DNA of 64,000 nt, taken from the NCBI GenBank assembly GCA_021904315.1, contig CM038923.1, positions 19,350,038-19,414,037 of the forward strand, read 5' to 3'. Position 1 is the first letter of the stretch. Every line of letters starts with the position of its first letter. Both the position numbers and the translations under genes were made by a program. The DNA comes from Sphagnum magellanicum (lineage: Eukaryota > Streptophyta > Sphagnopsida > Sphagnales > Sphagnaceae). Of this stretch, positions 39,905 to 51,584 are shown in pieces. The notes under the pieces are model-generated. The model made no database searches, was not told where the DNA came from, and was given only the letters and a program-made list of their open reading frames with translations.

Positions 39905-40700
39905 GTTTTCTGTCTCTCCTTCCTCTTCTCTCTCTCTCTCTCTCTCTCGGATTCCTTAAGACAGTCACAGAGCTCCTCAACTTCTTGGAGACAAACAAAA
40001 CAGATGCCTAAAAGAACAGGCGGCTGTTAACCCTGAAACAACACAACGCCTGCTGTATCAGCTCGACCTGCAAAACAACTCCCGAGATTGGAAAACCCAA
40101 CACGGAAAGTTCTCGTCTTCGAGAACAAATCAAGCCGTTGTCATCTTAGGGATTTAAAGATCTCACAACATTGATCGAGTAGCGATAGGTCAAGCAGAGT
40201 TGAGAACAAAGTTAAAGCAAGCGCATTCTACGTACTTCCTAGCTCTACAAAAACTGCGAGACTGTAAATCTGATAGGAACGCTTCATGCTGCAAAACCAA
40301 AGAGAAGCAGAGAACAGCAAAAAGAGGACAGACACAGGAGACACACAAGAGAGAGAGGAGGCCGGCAATTCTTCTAACCGAAATAGGATGCGGTCAAGGG
40401 ATGGAGAGAGGTCTGGAAAAATTGCAACGCCGAAGACCCAGGCACTTACATCGTTCAATCGTCGTACTCGCAGTGATCGCACGCTTCCTCCTCTTTTACA
40501 GTAGTGAAGAAATCTGTGTTCCTGATCACTCACAAGAAAGCTGAAGATGGTTTCTTGGACAAAAAGAGAACATGATGATGAGGCGGGCTACCTTTAGGGA
40601 TTCGAGAGATGGAGCCGTGAGGTCACAATCCGCTTGCTAGGTCTCGAACATGGAGAATCCAAGAGCTGCTTGACGAAGACCTTTGTTGACTGGAAGGAGA
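39905..40700 (-). promoter_or_regulatory. 5' leader and promoter region of ABCF3
   Basis: A (CT)n run at 39929-39950 on the plus strand (GA-rich in the transcript) lies just upstream of the ATG, as in many plant 5' leaders. The rest is GC-moderate, with open shadows on both strands but no recognised protein. The divergent PPR pseudogene begins about 0.9 kb from the ABCF3 start. Confidence 0.4.
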
Positions 40701-40794
40701 CGATCTAGGTATGTATGTCATGTGATTTCATTTTTCTTTGCACGCCCAAGGCTTGCTTGTTTCATCTGATCAGGGAAGGTGTGAGGGGACGGTG

Positions 40795-42357
40795 TCTCGC
40801 ATGTATGCAAAATGTAGGGAGCATGGAGAAGACTTTTTAAGTGTGCAACAAGATTGCCTTGGAATGTGATGCAATCTCTTGGGATGTTATTGTATCGGAA
40901 ACACATTGTGAGATGTGGGCAAAGAGCATAAGGCATTGGTGCAAGGAATGCAACAAGAGAGTGTGCTGCCAAGTTCCTAGTCACTTTTGCAACCTGTCCT
41001 GAATGTGTGTGCCAGTATGGTGGTATTGCTCATAAGGAGATTATTCAAGGTGTTTAGACATCAAATGTGTCCATGTGGGGAATTACCTCATTGACATGTA
41101 TGCAAGATGTGCAAGCATAAAGGAGGAGGCTCAGAGAACATGTTCAACAAGAAGCATGCACATGCTGTGTTCTCTTGGAATGTGATTGTATTTTGGCCAA
41201 GTGAAATCTGCACAAGATCATTAAGGCTTTGGATCTGTCCTTACAAATGCAAGGGGAAGGTATCTGGCCAGACACCCCCCTTCTCTTTTATGGGAGTGCT
41301 GAATGTATGTGCCAATGCAACAGCAATTGAAGAGGGCAGGCATGTTTGTGACCAGATCTTTCAATGTGGTTGGAGTCAGATTGTATTTGTAGGGAGTATG
41401 TATGGCAAATGTTGGAGCATGGAGGATGTATGAAGAGTGTTACAGTGAGATACCTTCACACAATGAAGTCTCATGGACTACCATGCTTCAAGGATTTGGC
41501 GATCCATGGGCATGGTAAGGAGGCTCTTGAACATTTTAAACAGATGTAAGAAGAGATGTCAAGGTAAATAATGTCAATTTTATTTGACCTTTCAGCTTGT
41601 GGCCAGACCTGGTGGATGAAGGCCTGGGCCACTTTGATTCCATGGGCTTCATTCGCAGTATATGCACAACACCTGAACACAATGCCTGCATAGTTGACCT
41701 TCCTGGCTGTACTGGCCATCCACTGAGGCAGAGCATGTGATTGAGACAATGCATTGTAAACCAGATGGCTATACTCTGTGATTTCAGACGTTGTGGTAAC
41801 AAGGAGATGAGAGAGCACATAACAAAACAAGTTCTTGTATTTAACCATAGGCTATGTGCTGCTATCAAACTTTTATGCTGCTGCTGACACCTGGAGTCTT
41901 GGTGCAAGGTTTGGTGGCAGAGATCAAAAGGGGTGTGAAGAATCAGCTCGGTTGCACCTGGATTGTGATAAATGACAAGGTGCATTAATTTTACACAATG
42001 AACAAGCCCATTCTTAACAAGATTGAAATCCAAGTTGAACCGAAGACATGTAGGGTCAGATGCATGGCATGGGTTGTGTGCCAGATATGAAATCTGTGCA
42101 GCACAATGCAGGTCTTTCATTTGTGCCACCATAGCAAGAAATTGCCTATTGCATTGCAGCTCATGAGCACACCTCCTGGTATTCCTCTCCAAATCTTCAA
42201 GGATCTACACATGTATGGTGAATGCCCCACCTCCATGATGTTCATGGGAACAATAGTTGGGATGCCAATCACTTTCATTACTTCAGGATATTGCTGGTTC
42301 TTGCATGGATTATCGGTGATGCCAGGACTCCTATCTTCTCAAATGGCCCTCATGTGA
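40795..42357 (+). pseudogene. Decayed DYW-class PPR gene
   Basis: Normally an organelle RNA-editing factor of the PLS-DYW class. Fragments in order: MYAKC (near 40800), LIDMYARCASIKE, FNKKHAHAVFSWNVIV, VLNVCANATAIEEGRHV, MYGKCWSMED, IHGHGKEALEHFKQM, YVLLSNFYAAADTWSL, GCTWIVINDKVH, and the DYW-domain start CHHSKKLPIAL followed by TPPGIPLQIFKDL. They fall in different frames with many stops, so it cannot encode a protein. In the DYW part the catalytic HSE has become HSK, and the first Cys of the CxxC zinc site (CGDC) is Tyr (YGEC). Intronless layout as usual for the family. Divergent from ABCF3. Confidence 0.9.
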
Positions 42358-44170
42358 AGGACCATTGTCATGCAGAATATATTCAAGAAAGAGCCTAAAT
42401 TACAACTGAAGCTTTTCTGTTTTTTTATCTTTGTTATAAAACAATCTTCTACAACAGAAGTCCCCAAATAAAGGTAACACTACATTCTCAAGGTTTGGCA
42501 ACCAACTTTCTTTTTGAGGTAGCTCATTTGTTTTGTTGCAGTAGCACCAATGTAGTGCTGAAATATGTTCTCTTGATCTTTCTCCTGGTAACAAAGCTTA
42601 GCTATGTGTCTGTCTTGTTCCTTGGCAAGGGTTTGTGTGGAAGCAATTTTTGTGTCATAGGCACCAGGGAAAAGGGAGTTTGCCAAGCAACTCAACTGAG
42701 ACAAATTGCAATGGGGAGAAATTTCCTAAGAAAAAGGATGCATCATTGGTGTCATGAGCAACTAGGGAAAGGGATTTTCTCAAGCAACTCAAGTGAGACA
42801 AATTTCATGGAGCAGAAATTCCCCAAGCAGGTAAACTTTGTAAAATTGGTCCCATTATCCACGTTAGAGGTCTTAACTGAACAGAGATGAATCCAGGGAC
42901 TAAAAAGTTACAAGCCAACTACTTGGGTTTCTCATAAATGAAATGATATAAGTTAATCCCTTCAGTAAAGTAGGATGTGTATTTTTGCAAGCATTATACA
43001 TACCACTAAAGTTTGAAATGCAATTGTTATCAAAATGTTGTATAAAATGAGCAAAAGGTCTGGATACAACTGGAAACTCCTGCACACTTTCCAACTAGTG
43101 ATCTACAAATTCATTTATGCAAAGCCAACTGAACTATTTTACCCATATTGAAGTCTAAAGTCTAAAGTCTAAACTATCAAATTTCAAAAATTGAATATTT
43201 CAGCAATAACTGCAGCACACAGGTTGCAGGTATTGTAACTTCTGCGGAAAACCTCTGTGATCAAAAGTCAAACATATACAAAAATTATATTATGAAACCC
43301 AAACAATAAAGAAATTGAGTATTGGTGGGCAATGTGAATGGAGAAAGTAAATTGAAAGATACACTTGGTTTAAGGTTTCCTTTATGACTAAGTGCTTTGT
43401 GCACAGCTGAACTATGTCAAATCTTATACATTCTTTTCAGAGCTTTTCAAAGTACATTAATTTCTTCCTCACCTATCCAATATAATGAATTCCAAGATGA
43501 CCTTCAACAAAAGTCATTCCTTGCCAACTTGGAGCTAAGGTTATAATAGACCTTTTTGAGGTGCTTGAATCACCCAAACAGAGGACTAAACAGTGCAATG
43601 TATGAATGAGCTTTTGGACAAACAAATGACTGAGAGTCATGTGATTTAGCAGTAGAAATTAGTCATTGCACACATCCTATTCATTCTTGCATAAAGGCCT
43701 ACCTGCTGGAACTTCTGGGGCCAATGGATGGTGCTTCAATTCCTTTCCTCTAGCCTTCATACTGACATATTTTCACCTTTAAATTCTGCTTCTTCCTGAC
43801 AACAAGGGGTAACAAACAGCTTGGGCACTTTCCATAGAGTTCTTAACAGCTTGGCCTTACAACTTGGCCACATTATGACAGTATTGCTTGCATGAAACAG
43901 AATAGAGGATCATGAGAGTTGATTGCTGATAAAAAAATCTCTCTAGATATTGAACAGAAAATGTATACAGAAAAGATATATAGAGAAGGTAATTTCATAA
44001 CTCTTGGTCAAAAGGATCTATTTACAGCTCAAACTACAGCTGACAGTCTGTCCATACTATAGCTGACAAGAAACCAACCCTTTTGGTAAAATTAGTCATA
44101 AGCATACAAATGCGCATAGTTCATCAGTACCACATATATCAAAGGTGGCATATACTTCTGCAAGTAGAGA
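42358..44170. other. Spacer
   Basis: No gene recognised. A diverged tandem duplication of about 97 bp occurs at roughly 42672-42830 (AAGCAACTCAACTGAGACAAATT / AAGCAACTCAAGTGAGACAAATT). A short (AGTCTAA)3 run lies near 43150. Confidence 0.6.
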
Positions 44171-46351
44171 TTAAAAAGCAATGACAGAAGTATATTGCAA
44201 TTCTTGTGACATAGAATCAATATCAGGTGTGGTGTCACTCCTGTTATTTCTCTTTTTTCTCATTTTTCCAACATACTTTTGAGGTCCATAGAATGGTGAT
44301 TCATTATCTCCACCATTCCCTTTCAATGATTTTGCCTCATAATGTGTAATTTTTCCGTTGGCAACATTGTACAACATCAGGTGCCTCCTCCATCTATCTT
44401 ATTTTAGAGCACAAATCAACACTTATTGAGTGCTAGAGGAAGCTTCATTAGGACCACAACAATGAAGCTCCACCAACACATTCTTTGGGTTGCGTTGACA
44501 AACCATATCTATTCCAGACTGTGGGAGTGTGTCAATGTTTGACATCCAGTTTCACCTTGTAGGTCTCCAAAATTTTGTTACAATCACACAAGGGCTTTTG
44601 TTTGCCTGTAAGCCATGTCTTTGAGTTTATTACAGACCATTGGGGCTGGGGCTGGGCAACAGAAATCAACTCACACACATGCCTTTCCACTTAAAACTTG
44701 TATTCACAGGCTTCATTTTGATCCAAGAACATCCAAATGCCTTTGAAATCGGGGTATACTGTGCAGAACATGCCATGATACTTCTTCTGCTTCCTTTCGT
44801 CAGGGAATTTGTTTGTTGGAAGCTCCAGCTGAAACTCAAAATTAACCCTTGCAATTGATTTTGGACCTCCCACATCATGACTCTCTGCACAAAATCCAGT
44901 ACCACTCATGAAATGAGATGGCATCTCCATCATGCATTGGCTCGACTCCAATGTTGCTTCTACAGGCCCAGCAAAAGAAGCTGATGCAGAAGCAACACTC
45001 TTGCAACCCCCAGTCACTCCTGATGTCACTTGAGAAGAAGTGGCTTGTGCTTGTCTCATCTCCACAAACGTGTCCTTGAACTCTCTCATTCCTTGTATTG
45101 AACTTCCTGAACAAATTGCAGCATCATATTCCAAACATTGGTACAATACATCTAGGCAGTTTCGACACCAACCAAAATGTTTTGAATTGTCATGAGTTGG
45201 AATCCACGATTTTGTTCTTTTCATGGGACAGCTCACATAAACTTTGGACTTTATTACTTTCGGTGTTTGGCTGGTTTCTGTTTTTCTAATCAAAAATGTC
45301 AAAATAGGAGTCAGGCAGCTTTCCTTCGGCTCTGCAGGAACATTCTCTATGTAGATGCCCCTGCGCCTAATATATTGCTGTTCAGGAACAGGGTTTCTAT
45401 TCCAGACACTGTGTTCATAACCAGTACTAACTATCACTCTTACGTCATGTTGGTTATTTTGCTGTACATCATTTGCTCCTCAATGTTCACGATTGTAGTC
45501 ATTGTCCCCCCCCTTGACCACCCTCAGCCTCATCTCTTTCACCAGGAGTATTTGTACCTCCAACATGTAAATTTCCTCGCTCTCCAGTACCAGTGTCAGT
45601 GGCAGACCACTTTGTGATGAAATTCAAAGTGCTTTGCAACAAGTTCAATCCCAGATTCCTGTGTCAAGGTCAGGATAAACTCCGCCATCACCAGCCTCAT
45701 TTCCTTTGCTAGGCATACCTCACTCTGCAATTCCAGTGCCAGGCCACTTCATGATGTTGAGCTTCATAAAGTATTCCCACAAGTTCAATCCCAACATTCC
45801 TTTGCCAGGGTCATTACTTTTAGCATAGACTTGACCAATATCAAGGTGATGCTCTTCTGTCAGTGTAGTTGCTACACCTTTGACTATGAAGTTGCATAAA
45901 TTGCCAACATTCAAACTTTGCAGGAACTTTTCTATCATGAAAAACAATGCAACACTCAACAATACAGGTGCACTTTGTGCCTTTTCCTGCTCAGGTGGAG
46001 AGGTTCTCATCTTTTCCATGATGACTGACATTTCCCAATTTTGCATGGAAATTGGACTTTCAAATAAATTTTCCTCAAGGTTTTCCCATAATCTTGTCCA
46101 CTCCCATTTGCCAATAGCCTCTACAACTATCACATTTCTCAAGTCAAGAAAACTGTTGCAAAATCAAGTCCTACCCCCACAATTTGGGCCATTTTTTTGG
46201 CATCTTGGAAGAGAAACTGTACCCCACCTTCAAATATCCTAGCTGCAACAATTACTCTTCCCAAATGTTGCACCTCTTGGAAAAATTTGGGCTCATTGAT
46301 AGAGATGATTGAAATATTGTATGCTCTGCGAATGTTGTTCGACTTTCTCAC
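44171..46351 (-). pseudogene. 3' exon-like pieces of the SERAC1-like gene
   Basis: Three protein-like blocks lie downstream of, and on the same strand as, the hydrolase part. (a) 46351-45725: two overlapping frames, FQEVQHLGRVIVAARIFEGG then EAIGKWEWTRLWENLEENLF, frameshifted at about 46140 and ending at a GTGAGG donor. (b) 45437-44691: a Ser/Ala-rich linker followed by VNFEFQLELPTNKFPDE and IWMFLDQNEACEYKF, possibly a beta-rich domain. (c) about 44394-44171: HLMLYNVANGKITHYEAK and a Lys/Arg/Asn-rich end with a stop. I do not recognise these domains. They may be the C-terminal half of the hydrolase gene or a separate decayed gene. The frameshift points to decay. Confidence 0.45.
45577..45815. 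repeat. Diverged tandem duplication, about 140-bp period
   Basis: CTCGCTCTCCAGTACCAGTG... AAGTTCAATCCCAGATTCCT at 45577-45662 recurs as CTCACTCTGCAATTCCAGTG... AAGTTCAATCCCAACATTCC at 45720-45801. One copy falls at the end of an open minus-strand exon; the other is stop-containing. Confidence 0.75.
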
Positions 46352-46362
46352 AAAGGTGTGTT

Positions 46363-46395
46363 AATATTGGATATATATATATATATATATATATG
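46363..46395. repeat. (AT)n microsatellite
   Basis: About 15 AT units upstream (gene sense) of the exon-like block at 46351. Confidence 0.9.
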
Positions 46396-47043
46396 CAAGT
46401 TGGTGCTGAGGCATGACAAACCCCACTTGTTACCACTTTTGAAATCTCATATACACTCAGAACAGCAAAAAATATGTAGATTTAAATTTGTAGCAAACAA
46501 AGATCTATTTTCACCAACAAAACAAGATGCTTGCAATTACTATTTGTCATAAACTACAGACAATGTTAATGTTGTATACATGAGTTTAAATTTTAAGTTC
46601 ATTTATAATCCAAAACAAATGCCACCATGATAGAAGCCAAAAAAACACAATTGTTGGAAAATAATTTCATTATACATGCTTGGCTAATAGGTGTAAAGCC
46701 TTGCTAATTTGAGTCAAATTACCGGTTCCTCTTTCCAGAGTTCGAAAGATCCGCATTCACACTTTTTGATGTTTTCATTATAGTGTACCAAACATCTTGA
46801 TCATTCTTACAGTTTAAATTTCACATTAGGGGTAACATCCAGCATAACCTTTTTTGTATGTTCAGTGACTACTAGACTACCACTTCAACGTCAAAAAGTT
46901 CGTTTCTATCAATTTTATTCAGACTAGAGGTGACCCAGGACATATAGCAACTACAAACAAAGAGTGTGATCGTTAATGAGATTGCGATGGACTCTTCTGT
47001 AAGAGCAAAATCGACATTTCTTTATTGGTAGTTGTGCTTTTAT

Positions 47044-48331
47044 TCAACTAAGAATGTAGAAGTTATTGTAGGTGAAAAGAAGAGGCACTAGAGCACTCAC
47101 CACCATTTGACACAACTCCAGAAGCAGCCTGTACACTCGACTCTGTTTGCTTCCAGGTATCCATTCAGCTCCAGGATACCAGTCTTTCCTTACATGCTTG
47201 TCTTCCCATACATGCACTTTAATCCACTGCCATTGAATCATTCCCATCAGCTATGCACAACTCAATTTCATCAAAACTTTCCCACACGTAGGACCACGTG
47301 GTTCTTGAGGTTTACAAGAACGAGAATATCTGGAGTGAGAATACCAGAGACATTAGACCAGAAGAGCTTTCTGAATTGGTGCAAGTACAGTATATACGTA
47401 CATCATGTGTGACATTATTTCCGTAGATGTCACTATCAATGTGTAAGGTCCCCTGTGTAATGTAAACTTCACGCCCCGAACTAGAGGGATTCAAGATCAG
47501 ATTGTCACGTTTGATGTCCCGCAACGTCCTCGCCCCGAAAAACTTTTCACGCCCCGAACTGGAGGGATTCAAGATCAGATTGTCACTTTTGATGTCACGC
47601 AACGTCCTCACCCCGAAAAACTTTTCAATGTCCCGCAATGTCCACACCTTGAAAAAAATTTCAACATCCCGCAACGTTCTCCCCCGGAAAAACTTTTCAA
47701 TTTCATAGCTCTTGTCTTTGTCTGAATACAAAGCAAAACCTTTCAAATTCCTCACAAATGCCCCTGCCCCAGTGGAGCTGGTCACCACCTCTTTCATGGC
47801 CTTGAGAAACAAGTCATTTAGCACTAGTGCTCCATAGCCAACGCCAATCAGCGCAAGAGACTGATGATTCTTGCATAGATCCCACTCATCCCTGCACAGA
47901 CACATAACAACGTCCCGGTCAAAGGCTACATGACCTGTGATCTAAATTTGCCGTCCATTTCATCATTGCGGCTTGACGTACTTGACTTACCAGGCGGTTT
48001 CCAGTCATCCATTAGCCCAACGGGAATCCAATCAAGCGGAATGCCTGATCTACAATCCCGACGTGCTGATGACAAGAGTTTTGAAGAGGTCATCTACAAC
48101 ATCAGCAACACTGGGTTGACCATGATACGACACGAACAGCAGCCGGACGTCAAATCCCAAGTCAGCGGGTAGCCACTTCTCCGGACAACATACATCAGAG
48201 TGACTGCACTGCGTCCACGCGCTCTTCCATTTGCTGGGATCTCGAGAGTAGCCGTCGAAAAACAGAATGTCCATTTCTGTCCTCCGCATGTCTCCAGGAG
48301 GCGGCCATAGCTGATGAACAGGGGTCTGCAT
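47044..48331 (-). pseudogene. SERAC1-like alpha/beta-hydrolase gene, nucleophile lost
   Basis: Resembles the SERAC1-like hydrolase-fold proteins of plants, a fold also found at the N-terminus of hydrolase-NB-LRR proteins of early land plants. Pieces in order: DILFFDGYSRDPSKW and CCPEKWLPADLGFDVRLLF (48331-48050); RDEWDLCKNHQSLALIGVGYG, where GHSxGG is expected, then VRNLKGFALYS (from 47891 after a TGTGCAG acceptor); the in-frame repeat block; and VRKDWYPGAEW...VYRLLLELC (47247-47101, GTGAGT donor). The elbow reads GVGYG, so serine and the preceding His are absent and hydrolysis is not expected. Frame 0 hits a stop at 48050 before a good GTAAGT donor (47990), although that donor is in the right phase for the next exon. 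Either a pseudogene or an unusual splice. Upstream exons may exist (acceptor GAATGCAG at about 48327). Confidence 0.6.
47462..47710 (-). repeat. In-frame EKFF..RTLRD tandem repeat in hydrolase gene
   Basis: Four copies of a block E[KI]FFxxxTLRD[VI]. The last two are extended by 14 residues (for example KSDNLILNPSSSGR) to a 26-residue, 78-bp unit, while the earlier ones are 12-15 residues (36-bp spacing). All lengths are multiples of three and the frame stays open throughout. It replaces the region after VRNLKG where the fold normally has a VPH-type strand and loop. Confidence 0.88.
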
Positions 48332-48419
48332 TCATGAACATGACTTGTTAATACAAGAAGATCGAAACTCCAGGAATTTTTCTAAAAGCGAGCTCATAAC
48401 ACCGATCGTGTACAACGAA

Positions 48420-48725
48420 TTCAATCCTGTATCAAGAGCTGATGGAAGCAATCCCTACCTGCATGATGAGAAGCTCTGCAGATCACATATGTAAGCACCA
48501 AGCTCGCAGCAAGCAGTATTCCAAACCCTTCCGATGATCTGGTTTCATAATAGCAGGTCACACAATCTTCAGTGCTCTGTAACAGATGATGGAAATACTT
48601 CCTACCGACATGCTGAGCAACTCTGCGGATCGTAGTCGATGTACGAAACAAGCTCCCACGCAGGAAGTTGTATTCGATCCTCCTCCGGTAACCTGATCTC
48701 GCAATGGCAAGCTACACAATTCTGT
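48420..48725 (-). repeat. Two diverged tandem copies, about 140 bp, upstream of hydrolase gene
   Basis: Minus-strand copies both run from a GATTGTGTG.CCTGC / AATTGTGTAGCTTGCC start through a CTGCAGAG/CGCAGAG motif to GGTAGG.A....TTCCATC and end TACAG. They lie in the likely 5' exon/promoter region. Each carries a GGTAGG donor-like site and a TACAG acceptor-like site, so each copy could offer an alternative first exon. Confidence 0.7.
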
Positions 48726-51133
48726 TAAGCGTGGCTCAATCTTAAAGGCTAGCTAAGAGCTGCAAGAAAGTATAGTAAGAAGTACTGGGATTAGCAGAGA
48801 AAAGATGAAGGGGCGAAATTCCTCTCCTGACCTGCTTCTAGAGCGTTTTCAAAAATACGTGCAAAAGAGGAGCCACTGCAGTTTTCTAAATTGTTAGAAA
48901 ACAATGTATGAGACACCAATGTTTTCTGAAAGGCTGCAATTGTATTGGCTAACATGAGTTAGATGTCTCAAAGTTACAATCATGACCTATGAATTATAAG
49001 TTGTAACAAACTAATTTCAAACTCTATGTGCATTCAAAAGCTACAAGTTGATCTTCAGACAAACTTTGAACTCAATAACTTGATAGGAAGTGATGAAGAT
49101 TTAATCAAAATCACTATCACATATATCTTAATTTCTAACCTAAAATAGCCACCATTTAACCCTAACCTAAGTTCTAGAAAAATATGACTACAATGGATGA
49201 ATGTTGAGCGTAATCATTAACATGCGTCAGAAAAGCATAATATTTTAAACATGATGAATATTAAACACATTCATCCAACTTTGAAGATTAAGAAATAATA
49301 ATATTTTAAACATGTATTGCTTACTTCACACTCTTCATCTGTACTTTAAAATATGAACTTGTAATAATCATGAAACCTCGTCAAACTTTATAAAATTAAA
49401 GCACCCAAGAAAAGGAGAGAAAAATAAACAAAGGGGAAGGATCAAAACCTAGGCAAGCAAACAACCCAAAGAGGCATGCCACACAAAGAAAAGAGAACCA
49501 CCGAAACTTCCATTAGTCACATGAAGCATATCAACTAAAGTAAGGAGGCATAAGCCCAATATTTTCCAAGCCTAGAATAACGCTTCCTCGCAATAAGGGC
49601 CCATCTCAAAATGGAGGGGGCTTGTGTTTTTTTAAAGTCATCAACTCTCTATCTGTACAAGGAATGCAACATTGATAAAAGAGGGACTCTAATGCTTTTT
49701 ATTATCCATGCCATGTTAACACATTGATAAAAAAATTGTCAGATTGTTCATAAAAACACCCATTAACCTCTATGGCAAGAGAAAAGAACACGTTCACTAA
49801 ATGATGGTCATAATAAAATCCTTCATTTAAATCGCCATGATTGTTGCCACCCCACAAGAAAGAACACCTCATGATACCAAGTTTGTTCAATTAAGGTGAG
49901 CTATGACAATATTGATCAATATGCGAATGTTATCAACTGACAAAACATTGTCAACTCGTCAATGAGAAAACTTAAAAAAAGACAACAAAAAAATATGAAT
50001 TTGTTTTCATAAGACATGAAATCTTGCATCTCTTACAATGAACATAAAAACATTTCAAATGACATCATGAAATGTAGTCCTCCCTCCACCATGCACACAA
50101 TGAAATTGGCTTTTTAAATCAACAATTCAATGTCAAGTTTAAACCACAAACTTTCTATTGCGAAGACGTAAGATGGAGGTAGTCTGAACACTCTAGACTT
50201 GTAATAGTGCCTTCCAAAGTTCTGGAAGGCACTTCTTTTGATTTCTATCCTTTTTTATTTAGGTTTCTTTCCTCTAATAGCATAATTGTTGAAGCCAAAA
50301 TGAAAGGAAAATGATCCTTCACATCCAAGGGCACTAGAATCAAAGTGCCAAGTTACCTACTTACCTTAAAAGAAGCTCATCAAATGAAAACGTGAGGGAA
50401 AAAAATCATATTTCTTTATGTAAGTGAAAGATGTATCTTTAGGCATTTCAGCAACATGCAGGTGGCCTACTAGGCTTGCCCTTCATCACAAGAACCTCAA
50501 TTCCAAGAAAGGTCTAAAACGGACCTTTTTCTTATCAGCAAAGCAACTGAAGAATTTCTTTTCATGTATTAGGAAAGCACCTTATATTCAAGAATATCCT
50601 AAGAAAAAGAAGGGGTTATATTACACTACTCCTTAAGAGGTGGAAGCCTTATAAAAGTGAGACAAATCTTTACACCTATGTAAAAACTTGCTTTAATTTC
50701 TATAACCTTTTTAAATGACCATTGTCAAGTACAAGAACTCCACAAGGATCTTTAGAAGTGGAAGAAATCTTCTAGGTGGAAGCTCCTGCCTTATGAAAAT
50801 TAGGGCAAGCTTTTATGATGGAGAAGGACAGGGCCTCAACCCTTCCTTGTTTTTCTATGGTGCCCATCATTTAGGCTACCACCTTTGTGTCTAGGCACCT
50901 CCAAACGAGGAAGGGCTTTTAGCTCTAACCTTTCCTATCCAGAATGCGCTGGCCCAAAACAAGTACACTAATAATGGAGGCCTTTACAAAGAGTAATTTC
51001 CCTCCCAGGTCATGGGATCTCCCTCTTCTTCATCCTGTTTGGCGGGTTCTTCCACTTTTTCATCAAGAGATTTCATCTACTCAATTACTTTTCTTCATCC
51101 TGAAAATGGGTTGCGTCTATCACAGTACGTTTA
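48726..51133. other. AT-rich spacer
   Basis: No gene recognised. Short open frames lack domains. An Ala/Ser-type simple sequence is absent; the DNA is ordinary low-GC spacer. Confidence 0.5.
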
Positions 51134-51229
51134 GTAACACCGTAGGAGCAAGGAGTTCCTAAAATAACTTCCCTTGAGGCGTGAGCCTCCGAGAGGCATT
51201 TCAAGAACTCCTTGCTCCCAGCGCGTTAC
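51134..51229. repeat. Nested hairpin with 14-bp perfect outer stem
   Basis: GGAGCAAGGAGTTC (51145-51158) pairs with GAACTCCTTGCTCC (51205-51218). Inside, GAGGC (51176-51180) pairs with GCCTC (51185-51189) around a GTGA tetraloop. Outside, GTAAC (51134-51138) faces GTTAC (51225-51229). Confidence 0.85.
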
Positions 51230-51269
51230 CCTACACTTATAGGCCTTCTCACTCCTAAGGTAGAGGGGG

Positions 51270-51440
51270 TGTAATATCTCTCCCCATCCTATGCCTCATG
51301 ATCTATGTATGTTAAGGTTTATGATAATGTTCACCTTGTGGTGTTGAGATGGGTAAAACTGACGGGTGAAAGGCATTCCCAGTATGCCAAATTGAACTTG
51401 GTTATGACCTCATCCTATGTCACTTATTTTAAAGAATTGA
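51270..51440. repeat. Dispersed repeat copy A
   Basis: CCTATGCCTCATGATCTATGTATGTTAAGG ... GATGGGTAAAACTGACGGGTG ... TATGCCAAATTGAACT... parallels 63110-63260 in order and spacing. A weaker relative starts at about 52085 (CCCCTCCTATGCCTCACAATCTCTAAGCAT). Probably fragments of one retroelement family. Confidence 0.6.
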
Positions 51441-51584
51441 ACTCTCCCTTTTCAATTCAAATTAACAAAAAAACCAGTATATTTCATCACTCATATAGTT
51501 TTTCAAAAACATTCTTTCATTAGAAATTCAAATATAAAATACTTGAGAGAATTTGTTTAGTGATAGGTAAAGCATGTGGACAAG

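Noticed and set aside
40200-40544. Open frames on both strands upstream of ABCF3
   Set aside because: Opposite-strand overlapping frames with no homology; the region fits a leader/promoter.
41536-42192. 218-codon minus-strand frame
   Set aside because: It is antisense to recognisable PPR/DYW fragments on the plus strand, so it is a shadow.
44691-44880. Similarity of the VNFEFQLELPTNKF block to the C-JID domain of plant TIR-NB-LRR proteins
   Set aside because: Only a loose pattern; no P-loop or LRR nearby. Not claimed.
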